64,000 bases of DNA. Source: Trichoderma breve. Lineage: Eukaryota > Ascomycota > Sordariomycetes > Hypocreales > Hypocreaceae. The position numbers and the translations under genes were made by a program. Location of the stretch: NCBI RefSeq assembly GCF_028502605.1, contig NC_079234.1:4278001-4342000 (forward strand), read 5' to 3'. Under the pieces are notes generated by a model that did no database searches, was not told the DNA's origin, and worked only from the letters and a program-made list of their open reading frames with translations. Of this stretch, positions 21,806-34,534 are shown piece by piece; position 1 is the first letter of the stretch, and every line of letters starts with the position of its first letter.

Positions 21806-23649
21806 TCATTCTTCTTCCGTCTTGATCTCAACTTTGATCGGAACGCCGGCATCCTCGTCGTCGTCGCTGTCGCTTGAACTTTCGCTATCGCTCTCATCTT
21901 GGTCTTCCTCCGTCATCTGACGGGGATTCTTTTTCTCTTCCTCACTTTCTTGGTCGTCCTCATCGTGCTCATCAGCCATGATACTGTCTTGCTCTTCATC
22001 ATGATCACTGCGTTCTTCTTCGACATCGGCCAGAGTCTCGGCATCCTCATCCTCATCAGCCCAGCTATCATCGTAACCAGTATCTTCCAGCTGGCCATCT
22101 GCCTCCAGCTGAAGCCATCGACGATGACAAGTCGAAAAGCCAAAATCGTAGCTACCTCCATGGTTGCTAATATACCTCGACACCGCCATCCAGGAGAGTT
22201 TGGCGCGATCAGGGTGCAGACCATGTCCCAACACTCGGACAGCTTCTTTCAAAAGGTGGATCTGGCAGCAACGTTAGAGCACGATACGATATGACTACTA
22301 CCAGTGAATAAACTCACATCGATGTCAGTCCACTTTGGGTCTCTGACCCTATTCTTCTTATCCTTAGTTAGGGTGCGGTATCTTCCACGCAGAGTCGACT
22401 CCGCCTCTGCGAAATTTCCAAGGCGCTTAATGTCCTTGTAAGAAATGTTCTGACGCCTCGATTCTATAAGGAAAAGGTCTTTCTCAGCCCTTTCGAGGCT
22501 TTCTTCAGAGGATAGCTGAACGAGGGGCATGCGTCTGGCACGACCTTCCGGCTGCCTGTGAACAGGCAGCTCTCGCTGACCGTTGGACGGGAGGAGTCGT
22601 CTAGGAGCCCGAACTGGAGCTTGGCTGGGAACTGGTGGTTCATACTGAACTGGGTTCTGCATACCCACCATGTTGGTAGTAGCTTCATTCATCTGCGGGA
22701 CGGTAGACGAAAACACATTGCGTTCCTCGCCAGGTGCTTCATATCTGAAGCCATCCTCAGGAGTCGGCTCAAAGAGACTGCCGTCGTGGGTCATTGCCCA
22801 GGGCTCGCCCTGAATCGGCTGCTGCACAGGGCCATGAGGCAAGGTGTTAAAGTTGAATTCTGCAGGCTCATAGATTGAGGCCTCAACACCCGAAGGCACA
22901 AACGCCGGCATATACATCGTGGGCTCAGCCATAGCCGGCCCATACACTCCTGGTTGAACCGTCATAGGCTCAGATGCTGCTGGTTGGAAAGTTGTAGGCA
23001 CAAAGGCCTCACCAGTTGCTCCCTGCTGGAAAAGGAGAGGCTCGATGACCTCATCTGGGATGTTCTGCATCCCGATTACTGGTTGCTGTTCCTCAGCCAT
23101 TGGGAGCAACGGCACGAAGGGCTGTTGCTGCTGGTACTCCTGCTGGTGCTGGTGTTCCTGGAATTGAGCCAAGTATGGCTGGTTGAAAAAGTTGACGTCC
23201 TTCAGTTCATTCAAGATCAGTATAGAATTCACCATGCACCAAGGTAGACCCAGCGTAGAAGAAAGGACAAAACGTACCTCAAAGTCGGACAAAGACTGAA
23301 AGAACTCGTCTTCTGGCATGGTCAACCGACGCAGTTCATAGAACTGGGCGCTGGGGTCCATCGATTCCCACACTTGGGGAGGCGCCAGAAACTGTGCTTG
23401 ATGAAGCCTAATATAGGCCTGTCTCCGACATTCTTCGCAGTTTGGATGAAACTGGTGATGGTACACAAGAGCGGTACCATCACCGTTGCCAAAGCCTGGC
23501 GCTGCCTCAAAGCTTTGGCCTCCCGGGAAGGCTTCGCTCCCGGCTGGTGGGATGCCTGCTGCTGTTTTTACAAGTAAGTCCGTCTGTTCCCGCCTAAAAA
23601 AGACCAGCCAGCTTAACTGACCGTCACTACCCGCGGCTTGATTATCCAT
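21806..23649 (-). CDS. Myb-like DNA-binding-domain protein with acidic tail
   Basis: Exons 23649-23278, 23199-22318 and 22261-21806 give 569 residues. The N-terminal third contains a short Cys/His patch (HPNCEECRRQAY); the middle is rich in Gln, Pro and Glu. A Myb/SANT-like helix bundle lies at about 370-470: ISYKDIKRLGNFAEAESTLR, then RDPKWTDIDIHLLKEAV and a third helix with WMAVSRYI. The last 90 residues are extremely acidic (Asp/Glu/Ser). This arrangement suggests a nuclear regulator that binds DNA or chromatin; targets are unknown. The 3' intron (22317-22262) is well supported. The 78-nt intron at 23277-23200 is inferred from a GTACGT donor and from the hydrophobic peptide it would otherwise insert; it does not shift frame, so an unspliced 595-residue form is possible. 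Confidence 0.78.
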
Positions 23650-26600
23650 GGTCTGTGATGATGGTTAGAGATGGATCTGCTATGCACGGTGATGATGTAG
23701 ATTCCCGTGTTGAAGATACGCGGTGGGGAAGAGGGAAGCTGGGGGTGGGAAGAGACGAAGGGCATATGGACATACTATTCTGATGTGATGAATCTTTTGA
23801 TGGGATGATTGACAATGATGTGACTCTTTGGGTCACAAAAACAAAAAAACAAAAACAAATCTTGCTCGAACGAAACGCGATGCTGGGGAGGACAAGTCGA
23901 AAAGGCGAAGGTCGAAAATTGTTTCCTTTCTTGAGAAGGAAAATGAGACGAAAATGAGACAACTGATAGAATAGGCTTCGTCCACCTTAAGACAACTACG
24001 AATGTTGATGAAGAAGGCGTGGCGAATCTCGTGAAGAGAAGGAGAAGGCGAAGGAGAAGGAAATATTTTTCTTCCTCTTGGGAAGAAATTTGAGAAAAAT
24101 AGTAGTTCTCTGGCCAAGCCCTGACAGCTGGCAGCAAGTTTCGAATGACAATAACAGAGTCCTCGAGCTGCTGTCACTTGGCAACACTAAGTGTCTGAGG
24201 TGCCCATGCTCCAGTCGAGCTTCGATCCTCCTCATGATATAAAATTCAACTTGAAATTTGACCACCTATGGCTACTAAGTATACGTGATGACAATAGAGT
24301 TAGATGCACACTATTTTGAGATTATACTAACCCACTTCAATCTTCTGCTTTGCCCCTTTCTCTCCTGCACAGCTTCCCGCCATCCACCTACGATCATCTC
24401 GATAGCGCAAGATCCACTGGTCATTGCTTCCCGTTACCGGAAATTCAGACAATAACAACTTTGATTAAAGAAGATGCAAGTCATTCCAAAACCGGTATGC
24501 CAAAAGTCGTTCAAGCATCTCAAAAGAGGCGTTTCCCCCACCCATCTTTCTCCATACCCCTGAAATTCCAAGCTCCAAGGTTAACATTCAGTCCCAGCGC
24601 CACCAAATGTAAGAGGCGAACTCAACATTGTACGCCAGAAGATCTCTTTTTTTGTAACACGAGAAAGCCTCCAAATCAAGCAATCTGACACAAAAGGGAA
24701 AGAAATAGGGGAAAGGGCTGCATATTCTAGTCGCAGAATAAAGCTGGAGAAATGGCAACACAGCATCACATCACTCAATTGCTCACCCCCAGCACAGACC
24801 GCTTCCCTGGAGCGGCAACGTCAAGCCTCAACTGTCAACACGAAGATTGGCTTCAGCGATTCAGGCTTAGCGGCCGTCAACGCTTCTTCCCGAAGACCGG
24901 GGTTCTGGATCTGCCGGTTGTTTATTCTCGCGGCCTCTCCACATTCATATCGTCCGGCTGGGACCCTGGGATTGCCGACGTGGCTAAACCCTGATGGTTC
25001 AAACGAAGGTGTTTGAACAAGCGGGAACAAGCCGCAGCTTGGTCGGAGGACTGCATGAAAGGCGTGGAGGGACATGCATGAGTGGGGAGTGGTGTTGAAG
25101 CAAAGAATATTCCAGAGGCAGAGTATGTGTGTTTCCTGAGTCTAGAGGCAAGAGGCCATAAACTGGTATGCATTCGTCCCTGTGCGCATTTATGCATAGA
25201 AGGTTGCTGGTCTTCTAGACCATGCCACATTCTGCTACCAACTGCTGTACAATATGTATCTGCAAAGGGTTTGGATGAAAGTGGGCAGATCACATGGATT
25301 GTCATACGCACTACACCAGATATCGTTTCTATCCTCCTTACAACTCTCGTTGCAACAATCCAATGTCATCCACTGAATATCACTTCAAGTCCTTCTTAAG
25401 TGCTCAGACAAAGACCACCATCCCCGGAGGCGGCACAAAGGAAACGTGCAGTCAAAGCTTACTTTCATCATCCACCCCAACCTTTTCTTTTTTGCCGTCT
25501 TGTATTCTCCGTATCTCCCATCAGGTTACCACAGCTCGCCCCATTCATCAGCTGAATCGCGTTATACAGGGAGGTCTCTGCCCGGGTAACCGAGCGCACG
25601 CAGGTTGCACGGCATGTCCCAGCCAACAAGCACAAACTCCGAAATGCAGAAAATAGCACAGCAGGACGCAAAATACTTGTCCATCATGCATATGGTTTCA
25701 TGTCAAATAGTACAGCATATCGCCTACTCCGTTATATGCGTACAATAGAAGCCCATCATGCAATCCAGCCTGGACAGAAGATGGAAACGTAGAAACTGTA
25801 GAAAGGCTGGTAGTTTATTTTATGACATATTCCGTAAATTTGATTCTATATCTGGCAGCGGATAGAGATTATTTGCGGGAAGCACATTCGGATGCGGAGC
25901 GGTGAGGCTGTCCAAGAGGGAACATCTGTTTGCACGGGATGTGCTGATGATATTAGATGACTCTACTATCTAAAAGAGTACACATGGAAATAGTGGGTAG
26001 TAGAATGAGTAACTCAAAGCTGACAGTATCTGACTGGACCAATGAATATGGTGTTCCTCGTCAATTATATTGCTAAAGGAAAAGATGCATTATCATCGTT
26101 CAGAATGATCTCAACACCCCCAATCCTTCATCTTTACGCAAACATGCCTTCTTCCACCCATCGCCACCTCCGGCTGCCCACATATTCCAGAAACCGACGG
26201 TCCTCTGACGTACAGTCGTGCATTCGACCCATCATATCCGGGATCGCCTTTCCCGGGGCCCAAGACGATCCAATTTCACTCTTCTCCATTCGGAATCTCC
26301 AGCTCCCATGGGCTGGATGTGATATGAAGCAGCTTGTCTGTCAAGCAGGAAGGTTAATGTGGGTTTACACGTCTTACCGCACACTCTTCAAAATAAACCT
26401 CTAACAGCCAAATCAGGTATGAATCGCAAATGGGAAGAAAACAATAAAGTGCCTGCCTTCACTGCTCTACCTATAAACTAAGGTCTTATTTTCCTCATAT
26501 CCCGTGACAATCTCGTACCGCAAAGCAGGTATCCAAAATAGTAACCCTGCATATTATTCCATATTCCTCCGAGTAATGCAGGTATTTGAAGCCAAAAGTT

Positions 26601-26845
26601 TTCGATCCACGCACTTTGGCATATCCTACCCGCTCCAACAAAGACAAAACGCCATAAATGCCGTGAAAAGGTGTCAAGTTTAAAAGTAAAAAGCGGAAAG
26701 GGAGAATAAGAAAACAAAAGGAGACACGTATATATGTACATCCAAATGGGAACAGCACTTCCCTACGAAGATTAAAGAATCCGGCATAAAAACGCCAGAC
26801 AATAGCTGAATAAGAAATAAAAGGGAGAGCCCGCAAATGCCAACT
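23650..26845. other. Long intergenic region without recognisable genes
   Basis: 3.2 kb between the start of the Myb-like gene and the end of atg27. Near 24000-24070 a GA-rich tract (GAAGGAGAAGG words) belongs to the Myb-like gene's upstream side. Frames at 24350-24688, 24922-25399 and 26042-26404 show no motif, no proper splicing and no protein-like composition. A TACTCCGTT variant lies at 25725-25733. A non-coding transcript cannot be excluded. Confidence 0.45.
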
Positions 26846-27992
26846 CTAGTCGTCCCACTCCTCGTCTAGCTGGTCTATCAATCGGTTTTCCGCTTCGTTA
26901 TTCCGGCTAGAGCCAAGATGCTGGTAGCCTCTCCTACTCGGCAAGAGGCGTCCACAGGTTGACAACAAGATAATGAACATATCCTACACGCTTACATTAG
27001 TGGAAAGGCAGCCCCGCCTTGGGCCGGGAAGGACGCACGCTGAAAAAGCCCCCAATACCGGCCCACAGACTGTAGTTGGGTAGCTGCCGCCATCCTCGGG
27101 CGTGCGCGACTGTGCGATTGTAGAAGACGCCACCGAGGATGTACACAAGCACGGCAATGACAAGAATCAGCCCGAACACGCTGCCGGGGCCCACGCTGCC
27201 GGGCTTGTGCGGCTCAGCATGGGCGCAGGCGTGCACGGATCGGGCTTCAAAGAAGTAGGAGCACTCATCGGGATCGACACCGACAAATGAAACCGCAGTA
27301 GTCTGCCCGGGGTCCCGATCGCACAGAAAAGAAATTGTAGCCGACTTCCGTCTAATCTTGGCAGTGCTGCCGTCGCGATCAATCGTCTCGACCGCATGGG
27401 CGTGGCCAGGCGATGAAAGGCCTTCGTCGTAGCGTTTCGCACCCCGCTTGTCATAATCATAATCGTCATCGTTATCTGGGCTCGACTTGCTCTCCCCACA
27501 CGGCGATCCGCCGGTGTACTGCAGAACCAATTTTCTTCCCCGGCTATGCAAGTCCAGTGATAGAGATCTACATCGACTATTAGCGCGCGGAACCGACTGC
27601 GATGCAATGCAAAAGCTTCAAACAAACCCAATCGAGTAGACGCTGTTGTGAGTGGTGTAGTAAGCGCTAACATTGGCCCACTGGCTCTCCTTCAATCCGA
27701 CGACATCGCCAACGGGATCAACCACGGCACCACAGATGTTGAGCGTAAAGTTCTTGCCATAGTCCCAGCCTCGAGCGTGATAGTCCTTGTAAATGCCCGA
27801 CTTGTGCGTCTTTCCATTATCCGGTGGCAACACCGCGGTATCTGGTCGCAGGTCGAAGAAGCCACCGGTGGTGGACGAGGTTGCCGTACACGCCGGCGGA
27901 GGCGCCGTCGCCGAGGGAGTATCAGCGGCGGCGTTGACAGCGCCAGCGGCCGTGGCCAGAAGCAACGCGAACTGAGAGACTGAAGGGATCAT
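26846..27992 (-). CDS. atg27: Autophagy-related protein 27
   Basis: Exons 27992-27628, 27567-27039 and 26983-26846 (introns 60 and 55 nt) give 343 residues. A signal peptide (about 1-22) leads into a luminal mannose-6-phosphate-receptor-like domain with paired cysteines (NICGAVV, SPCGES, FLCDRD, DECSYFFE). One membrane helix, SVFGLILVIAVLVYILGGVF, follows, then a cytosolic tail ending NRLIDQLDEEWDD, a signature ending of Pezizomycotina Atg27. Atg27 is a type I protein that cycles between Golgi, vacuole and Atg9 vesicles and aids autophagosome formation; the tail segment YQHL fits a YxxPhi sorting signal as described for yeast Atg27. The second intron must start at the GTGCGT donor: reading on meets a stop just before a misleading GTAAGC. 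A His/Asp-rich luminal loop (DNDDDYDYDKR) looks lineage-specific. It is divergent from erg24. Confidence 0.92.
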
Positions 27993-28744
27993 GCTGGACA
28001 GGATCCTTTGGGAAAACTGGGTGGTGATGGAAGAGAGTGGCGGCCTCGAGGGGCTGTCAAGTTTGCGATGCTTGCGCGATCATCAATTGCCGCGTAATAC
28101 GGGGGGCGCTTGATGTGAGACACGGAGACACAAAACGAGCGACAATGTCTTGAGCAAAGGCCGATGGCTGTTGCAACGCGGGAGCAAATTTCACAACCTG
28201 ATCCTGGTAGCCTTCAACAGGAAAATCCGCGACGTGGTACTTCAAAGGAATGGAGTTTTGGGTGATGTAAATGGTCTCAGCCTCGCAGCCCGCCAGCCTC
28301 AAGCGCAACGATACCTGGGCAAAGCAAGTTGTCGTCAAGTCACGGGATCTCGATTGCGTCTCGCCCTCTGGTTGGCGGGTTCCTGGATGACGTAGATCAT
28401 CGCCAACTACACGCCGATCGGGTAATGTGTTTGTCCGTTTCGGTCTAGCCCACCAGGAACCCGAGCCAAGCTTACCTGAGTCGGGAGAATTCCAAATCCA
28501 CAAGAGACACGATTCTGAAGCGTGTATACTCACAAGACACGACTCGGAAGCGTATACTCCCGACACCAGCTTTTGGAAATTCGTCATACTTGCCCAATGG
28601 CTTGAGGCAGTGTCACTTATTTTCTTTTGTTTGTGTGTGTCTAAGCCTCCTTGGAGAGATTGTGTTAAAAGGCACCGACCGTATCGTCGAGGGGAACAAG
28701 TGCTGGACCAGCTTTTTTTCAGAGCTTCGCATCGACGTGTCACA
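27993..28744. promoter_or_regulatory. Bidirectional promoter between atg27 and erg24
   Basis: 750 bases separate two start codons on opposite strands. On the erg24 side lies a tandem direct repeat (28499-28558, listed separately). Short frames here are not genes. Confidence 0.55.
28499..28558 (+). promoter_or_regulatory. Tandem repeat with CGTATA core upstream of erg24
   Basis: Two imperfect copies of a 28-32 base unit lie head to tail: 28499-28530 and 28531-28558. Each has CACAAG, GACACGA, a GAAGCGT word and TATACT. The second copy contains CGTATA (28551-28556), which equals the core of the yeast sterol response element; the first has CGTGTATA instead. The repeat lies about 190 bases before the erg24 ATG. 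A regulatory role is inferred only from position and repetition. Confidence 0.5.
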
Positions 28745-30350
28745 ATGGGCAAAGCATCGCCAGCTGCCGCCGAGCAGCCTCACGATTATGAATTTGGTGG
28801 ACCGTAAGTCGCCATCTCTTAGCCGTGGAAAAGAAAAGAAAAAAACAAAGGTCGCGAGATTCTAACGTGTTTCACAGGCTCGGTGCTTTTGGCATCTCCT
28901 TCGGCCTACCCGTTCTCGTCTACCTCTTCACCTTTTCCTGCAACGACGTCTCGGGCTGTCCCGCGCCCTCGTTCCTGAGCCCCAAAACTCTCTCAATCGA
29001 CCAGTTGAAGCTCGAGGTTGGCTGGCCTGAGGATGGCATCTGGGGATTGGCTAGCTGGAAGGCGTCCGGCGCTTTGGCGGCATACTACCTTCTCAACCTG
29101 ATTCTATACGCGATTCTCCCTGCTGCCGAGGTGGAGGGCACAGAACTGCGATCTGGCGGCCGCCTCAAATACAGATTCAACAGTATGTCATACACAAAAA
29201 AAAAACCAATTGCATGTGATACGCAGATACGGGCTGTCATGCTAACCTCATCATAGCCATGTACTCCAACATGGCGACTCTTTTTGCGCTTGCCGCCGGA
29301 ACCATCGCCCAGGGTGCAGAGTTCCCCGTCTGGACCTTCATCAGCGACAACTACGTCCAGCTCCTCACCGCGAGCATCCTGCTCTCGTACGGCATGGCTA
29401 CCTTTGTCTATGTCCGAAGCTTCAGCGTAAAGGCTGGCAACAAGGACAACCGCGAGCTGGCCGCCGGAGGACACACGGGAAACATTCTGTATGATTGGTA
29501 CATCGGACGCGAGCTGAACCCTCGCGTCACGATCCCCCTTATTGGAGAGGTCGACCTGAAGGAGTGGTGCGAGCTTCGACCCGGCATGATGGGATGGATC
29601 ATCTTGAACTGCTCTTGGTGCGCTCAGCAGTACCGCAACTATGGTTTCGTCACAGACAGTGTTGTCTGCATTACCATTGTGCAGGCCCTGTACATCATTG
29701 ACTCGTGGGTGAACGAGGCAGCCATCTTGACGACCATGGACATCACCACTGATGGCTTCGGCATGATGTTGTCATTCGGAGACCTTGTCTGGGTCCCGTT
29801 TGTCTACTCCCTTCAGACTCGGTATTTGTCTGTTTATCCTCGCTCGCTCGGCCCCGTTGGGCTCCTCGTCTCCGGTTCGCTCATCGGTCTTGGTTTCTTC
29901 ATCTTCCGATCCGCCAACAGCCAGAAGAACGTCTTCCGCACCAACCCCAGCGACCCAAGCGTTGCTCATCTCAAATACATCGAGACCAAGACTGGCAGCA
30001 AGCTTCTCACCACAGGTTGGTGGGGTATCGCCCGCCACATCAATTACTTTGGCGATTGGATCCAGGCATGGCCATACTGCCTGCCTACAGGCCTCGCCGG
30101 ATACCAGATCCTTTCTGCTGGCGCGTCTTCGGCCGAAGGGGCCTTTGTCATGGCCGATGGCCGACAAGTGGTTCAAGGCGAAGCCAAGGGCTGGGGCATG
30201 TTTATCACCTACTTCTATATCGTGTACTTCGGAGTCCTCCTAATCCACCGTGATGGACGGGATGACCTCAAGTGCTACCGCAAGTATGGCGAGGATTGGA
30301 ACAAGTACAAGAAGCTTGTGCGATGGAGGATTATTCCTGGCATATACTAG
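28745..30350 (+). CDS. erg24: Delta(14)-sterol reductase (C-14 sterol reductase)
   Basis: Exons 28745-28803, 28878-29182 and 29257-30350, with two 74-nt introns, give 485 residues. The start (YEFGGPLGAFGISFGLPVLV) and CNDVSGCPAPS are those of ERG24-type enzymes such as Neurospora erg-3, rather than ERG4. Several membrane helices follow, and the family signature LLTTGWWGIARHINYFGDW lies near the C-terminus, with HRDGRDDLKCYRKYGEDWNK as the last motif. The protein reduces the C14-C15 double bond left after lanosterol demethylation, in the ER, using NADPH, and is a target of morpholine fungicides. Both joins (GGP-LGAFG and RFN-TMYSN) keep frame and match the family. An ERG4 C-24(28) reductase is the main alternative, but the N-terminus argues against it. 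The gene has its own tandem-repeat upstream element. Confidence 0.92.
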
Positions 30351-33300
30351 GCGGTGATTGACGCCCAGCTGAACCTCTAGCTCAAATGAAAGGATCTTGC
30401 TGTTGCTCCTCTTTGCCGAGAGAACCACCGAAGCAACGAAAAGATCCTGATTTGGATAGAGGTGCAGCTTGGCTGTTGGTTTGTAAAGTGGAAATGCAAA
30501 GGGCTGTCAGTGGCGCCGTGGCGTCTGCAGCCACACGCGGAAGCCATTCGGCGTTTCTTGTCAAATATTAGAGTAACATAGCAATAGTCTAGATGTAATT
30601 GTAATCCTGAATAGACATGTCAATGCAGTTGGCCGACCACTTTTTGCGCTCCGTGGATGAGCTAGTATGCCGCAATGGGGGCAGAAACAGCTCCGGTGCT
30701 CGGTGAAAGACCAAGCTTGGTTACAGTTGAGAGGGGAGAGGCTAGTTGAATCGAGTATCCCGTGCGGCCGGTTTGAAGGAAGCTGAAAAAAAAAAAGGGC
30801 ATGGGCATAATATGCGTAGTATAAGCATATACATACGTGCATACTGGACAAACGAGACGGGCCGAACTCGTCCCAAGGCTGAGGAACGCCAGCCCAGATG
30901 ACCGAATGATTCCCAAGCACGGCATCACCAGGCTGCCCCCGTCACTGCTTATTCCAGTTAACCTATAATGGTAAGAGACATTGTCTTGTCAAGGCTACCA
31001 AAATTTTCCCGGGCCCGGCGGAACGGGGTCCCGGAGATGGTGTTGTGAGATGAGTACACCGGTGCTGGAGCTGCCAGACCTGAGTCTTTGCCTGCCTGGT
31101 ATGGCCATGCACCGAGCAGAGCATACAGCTTGCTGGGTTTGGTTACCCTTTCGGTTCATGGTGGTTAGGGAAGCTCTCCGCTTCACACGTGTTGGCTGTC
31201 AGCCCCCGTGAAGCGATGCAACGATACAACGAGACAGCGTGCTGAATATGGTTATCCAAGATCTGCTAATCCAGTCGTAATTGGAGAATGCCTGAGCAAG
31301 TTTGCACTTGGTAGTTCCTCCAATCTGCATAACACCTGTTAGAGTATAGCAGACGGTTTTTGGGGTAGTGAAGCCTCAGCAGTCATCCGGATTGGTGGAA
31401 AAGTTCTCAGATACCTATTTGAGAATAGAGCAAAGGGGATTTGGCGAAACTCCCCGATGGTCTTTTTGCGTGTACAGCAAAACGGCCCGAACAAAGGGGC
31501 GCTAAACAAGGAGTCAAAGAAGGGGAGTCCCCAGGCATTTAGTAGTCGGGGCATCGGGGTAAATGCGGGGAGACGATGCGGGAGCGGAGTCAACACCTTG
31601 ATCGGCATTCATTTGCTGCTGTTTTCTTTGTTCAAGTTTTTCTCACAAGGAACCAGCATTGGAGACGCAGATTCAGAACAAGTAAGTCGAATCCTTTGAA
31701 GAATGGGAAGCACGACATCGTATCTTTTCTTGATGTACCACGTGAGGATGCACGTCTCCCTTCGTATTGTCAGTAGCCACATGAAACATCTTGGCCATGT
31801 GCCGCTCCAGCTAGGATGGTGTTTAATGAGCTTCGGGAGTTTCCCCAAAGCCTGACTAACAGACGAGGCCGGGACTTGGTGCCTGAGTGGCGCCCGGGAG
31901 AGGCCACAAAGCCGGTGGCCGGGGGCTTGCCACTAAGATGGGATGGATATGGAGTTGATCCCCACGATGATGACGCTCCGCAGCGGGTCCATGCAAAAAT
32001 ACCACCCCAAGATGCTCATCAGCGGGCCTCAAAGTCGCTTGACGGCCTGGTTGCTTGGTCTGGTACTAACAAGTCAAGGTTACGGACAACTTTACGTACT
32101 AGCCAACCTAGCATGGGGGGAGCATACCGCAGCGCAGCAAAATTTGTTTTGTCGACAGCGTTCCATTCTAGCGGGATACCATGGGCTCATGGCCTGAGCC
32201 TGTTGCTTTCGCCTCGCCACTGTTGCATTTGAGCATGTATGCTACCTCGCCTCGTCTTGTGCCTGTGCCTGTTGTAACATCAGCACGAATGCTCAGCCAT
32301 AGCAATCGTATTGCTTGTGAAAGTCCGGAATACTTGCACGGCCGCGACGATGAACCGTTGAGATTCCTTACCCGTCCAAATCTCTTCTTGCGGCTCTGTT
32401 ATTCCCGATGCCATTTGCCATAACACGGCATCAAAAAACGGCCTACCAGCCGTCTGTCCAATCCAAGAGCGCCAGTGCCAGCGTTGACCCGCTGACTACA
32501 CAGTAGCATCTCTCGCTTGGCCGGTCCTCTTCCGCCGAGCTGGAAAAGGCCCCATCACGTCCCGTCCTCTTCGCCGATATTGGTGCGCAGGAACCAATGC
32601 CACAGCTCTAAAGCAATGAAACGATCCATCGTAGATCGGAAATATCAAGACTTGTTGCTCGATGGGCCTGGAAGGCGTCGATGGAGAAGACGCAATAGTT
32701 CCTCGTGACCGTGGACCCAGGATACTACAAAGAACCCAGGGAGACGCCCCGCAGGCGGAAAAGCGCTCCGTGCATAGAGGTGTGGCCATGATGGGATGTC
32801 GGTTTGCAGCCGAGGGCCATCATGAGTTGAGCCTTGGAAGAGAGCCCAGATGATGGTGCTGAGAAAAAAAAAACAATGCATGGCTCATCGGCCCTTCTCT
32901 CCGACTCTACCAGTTGCCACAGCTTGGCTGTGCGGGACGAGGCCCAATGCTGTTAGCCATTGTCTTGTCCAACTGCTCCGGGACTCCCCCCGCAGGCTGT
33001 AGAGCGGAACCTCGTCCAGTGCCTGAACGATGCAACCCTCCTCAGTCTCTAGAATCTCGAAAGCGTTCTGGCATTCTCGGGTTGTCACCCTAGTAGTTCT
33101 TGGTGTGTTCGGTCAGGGACATGCCATGAAGAGTACAGTAGCGTGTTCTCTCGCCTTTCTCCGAATACGCGATCATAGGCATGTCCACCGCTTTGGCTAG
33201 CACAGGGTGTACGGGGTGCGCGACGGAAGTCTATGCTGTGTAATGTTGGGGGTTGCTGTACTGAGCAGTGGTAGAGAGTATCAAAGAGGTTGTCGTGATA

Positions 33301-34534
33301 TGAAAGAGAGACATCGAAATGAGCTCCCATGAAGGAGCAGCAAATGCCATTGGCCTGGCGTTCAGCCACAGGGGCTCAAGGTAGAGAGCTTTTCGTCCTA
33401 GGTACTAGGTAGTTGATGCTGTGTACTGATACATGGAGGGCTGTTCTCTGTCCTATTGGATGTGGCGTGCACACTCACTGGCAGCTGATTTGAAGGCGCT
33501 GAACACCGGCACTATTATGCGAGCGGCATAGCGGCTGTGGTACGTGTACTTGTATGTACCCGCGGCGCTATGAGCCGTACAATGCAGAGTGCCTGGAGCT
33601 AAGAGCGCCTCCTCTAGGAGCATAATCATTTAACCGTAAATACCTTACTTAGGTACCTTGTATGGTGCGCGATCGATATAATCCGTCTTCCGATGACTGA
33701 CCATCTCTGTCGTAATGGATCTTTGTATGTAATACTCCGTACTCTACCCGGAATCTTTGTAGTAGCAGTATGTCATTATAGAGGTATTCCATACATTAGT
33801 ACATCACTCTGCTTCCCGGAATGTCATCGCGATCGACACAACAGACCACAACAGGGTCCACGTACGGTAGCATTGGATTGCCCAGCATCGGACTCCTTTA
33901 TGCACCTCGTACAGGAGACACAAGTCCAGGTTAAGCTCCCAGCTGCATGCCGTCGCACACCGTTTGACGGGGTACAGAATACACCGGCGCCCGCCATCAT
34001 TCTCACCAGGGCGGCTTACCACGACATGTTGCTACCAGTACGAGTAGGTATTCTGTACGTATGGAGCTCTCGAGCTCGTCCAGATCCCTGCCGACTCGGT
34101 GCCATCGCAGGTCTTGGCACGGTGGGGCCGAAGCTGGCGACGAGAGATTGCTTGCTGCTCCTCCACTCTGCTTCCCCGTGGATGGCCAAGTTGTCCAGGG
34201 CCAGGGTCCAAGGACCTTAGCTCGTGAACAGGGGGAATAGGCGGAGAGAGACGTTGAGCTACAGGACAAAGGCCGAGAATGGGCATTAGCTGCAGCACCG
34301 TCGATGAGCAATAGTGTAGGGATGACGAAAAGATCAAAGAATGGGCGAGGGACGGAGCACAGGGCGGGAATCAAAGTTGGCCCATCGGCGTGGATGAGCT
34401 GACGATGCGACTCTGCCACGGACTATATATGCTGGGCTTCCCTCGCCCTCCTCGACAGCAGCTCCGGTTCTTCAAGCGAGATCCTCGTCGCCAACCGCCG
34501 ATCCTGAATACCTTGGTCGCGGAAATCCAACACA
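30351..34534. other. Long gene-free region upstream of cel3B
   Basis: 4.2 kb with no frame that resembles a protein family; short overlapping frames on both strands (for example 31816-32232 and 33693-34220) look random. TACTCCGTA occurs at 33733-33741. CRE1-type SYGGRG hexamers can be found near the gene (GTGGGG 34122-34127, GCGGAG 34241-34246), but such six-mers are expected by chance. The region is long enough for distant carbon-source control of cel3B or for an unseen non-coding transcript. Confidence 0.45.
34424..34430 (+). promoter_or_regulatory. TATA element of cel3B
   Basis: TATATAT lies 105-111 bases before the ATG at 34535, in otherwise mixed sequence, at a distance typical for inducible cellulase genes of these fungi. 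It supports the upstream ATG as the start of the major transcript. Confidence 0.6.

Noticed and set aside
31816..34419. Several 75-175 codon frames between erg24 and cel3B
   Set aside because: Overlapping frames on both strands of similar length, no motifs, no splice structure; typical of random GC-balanced DNA.
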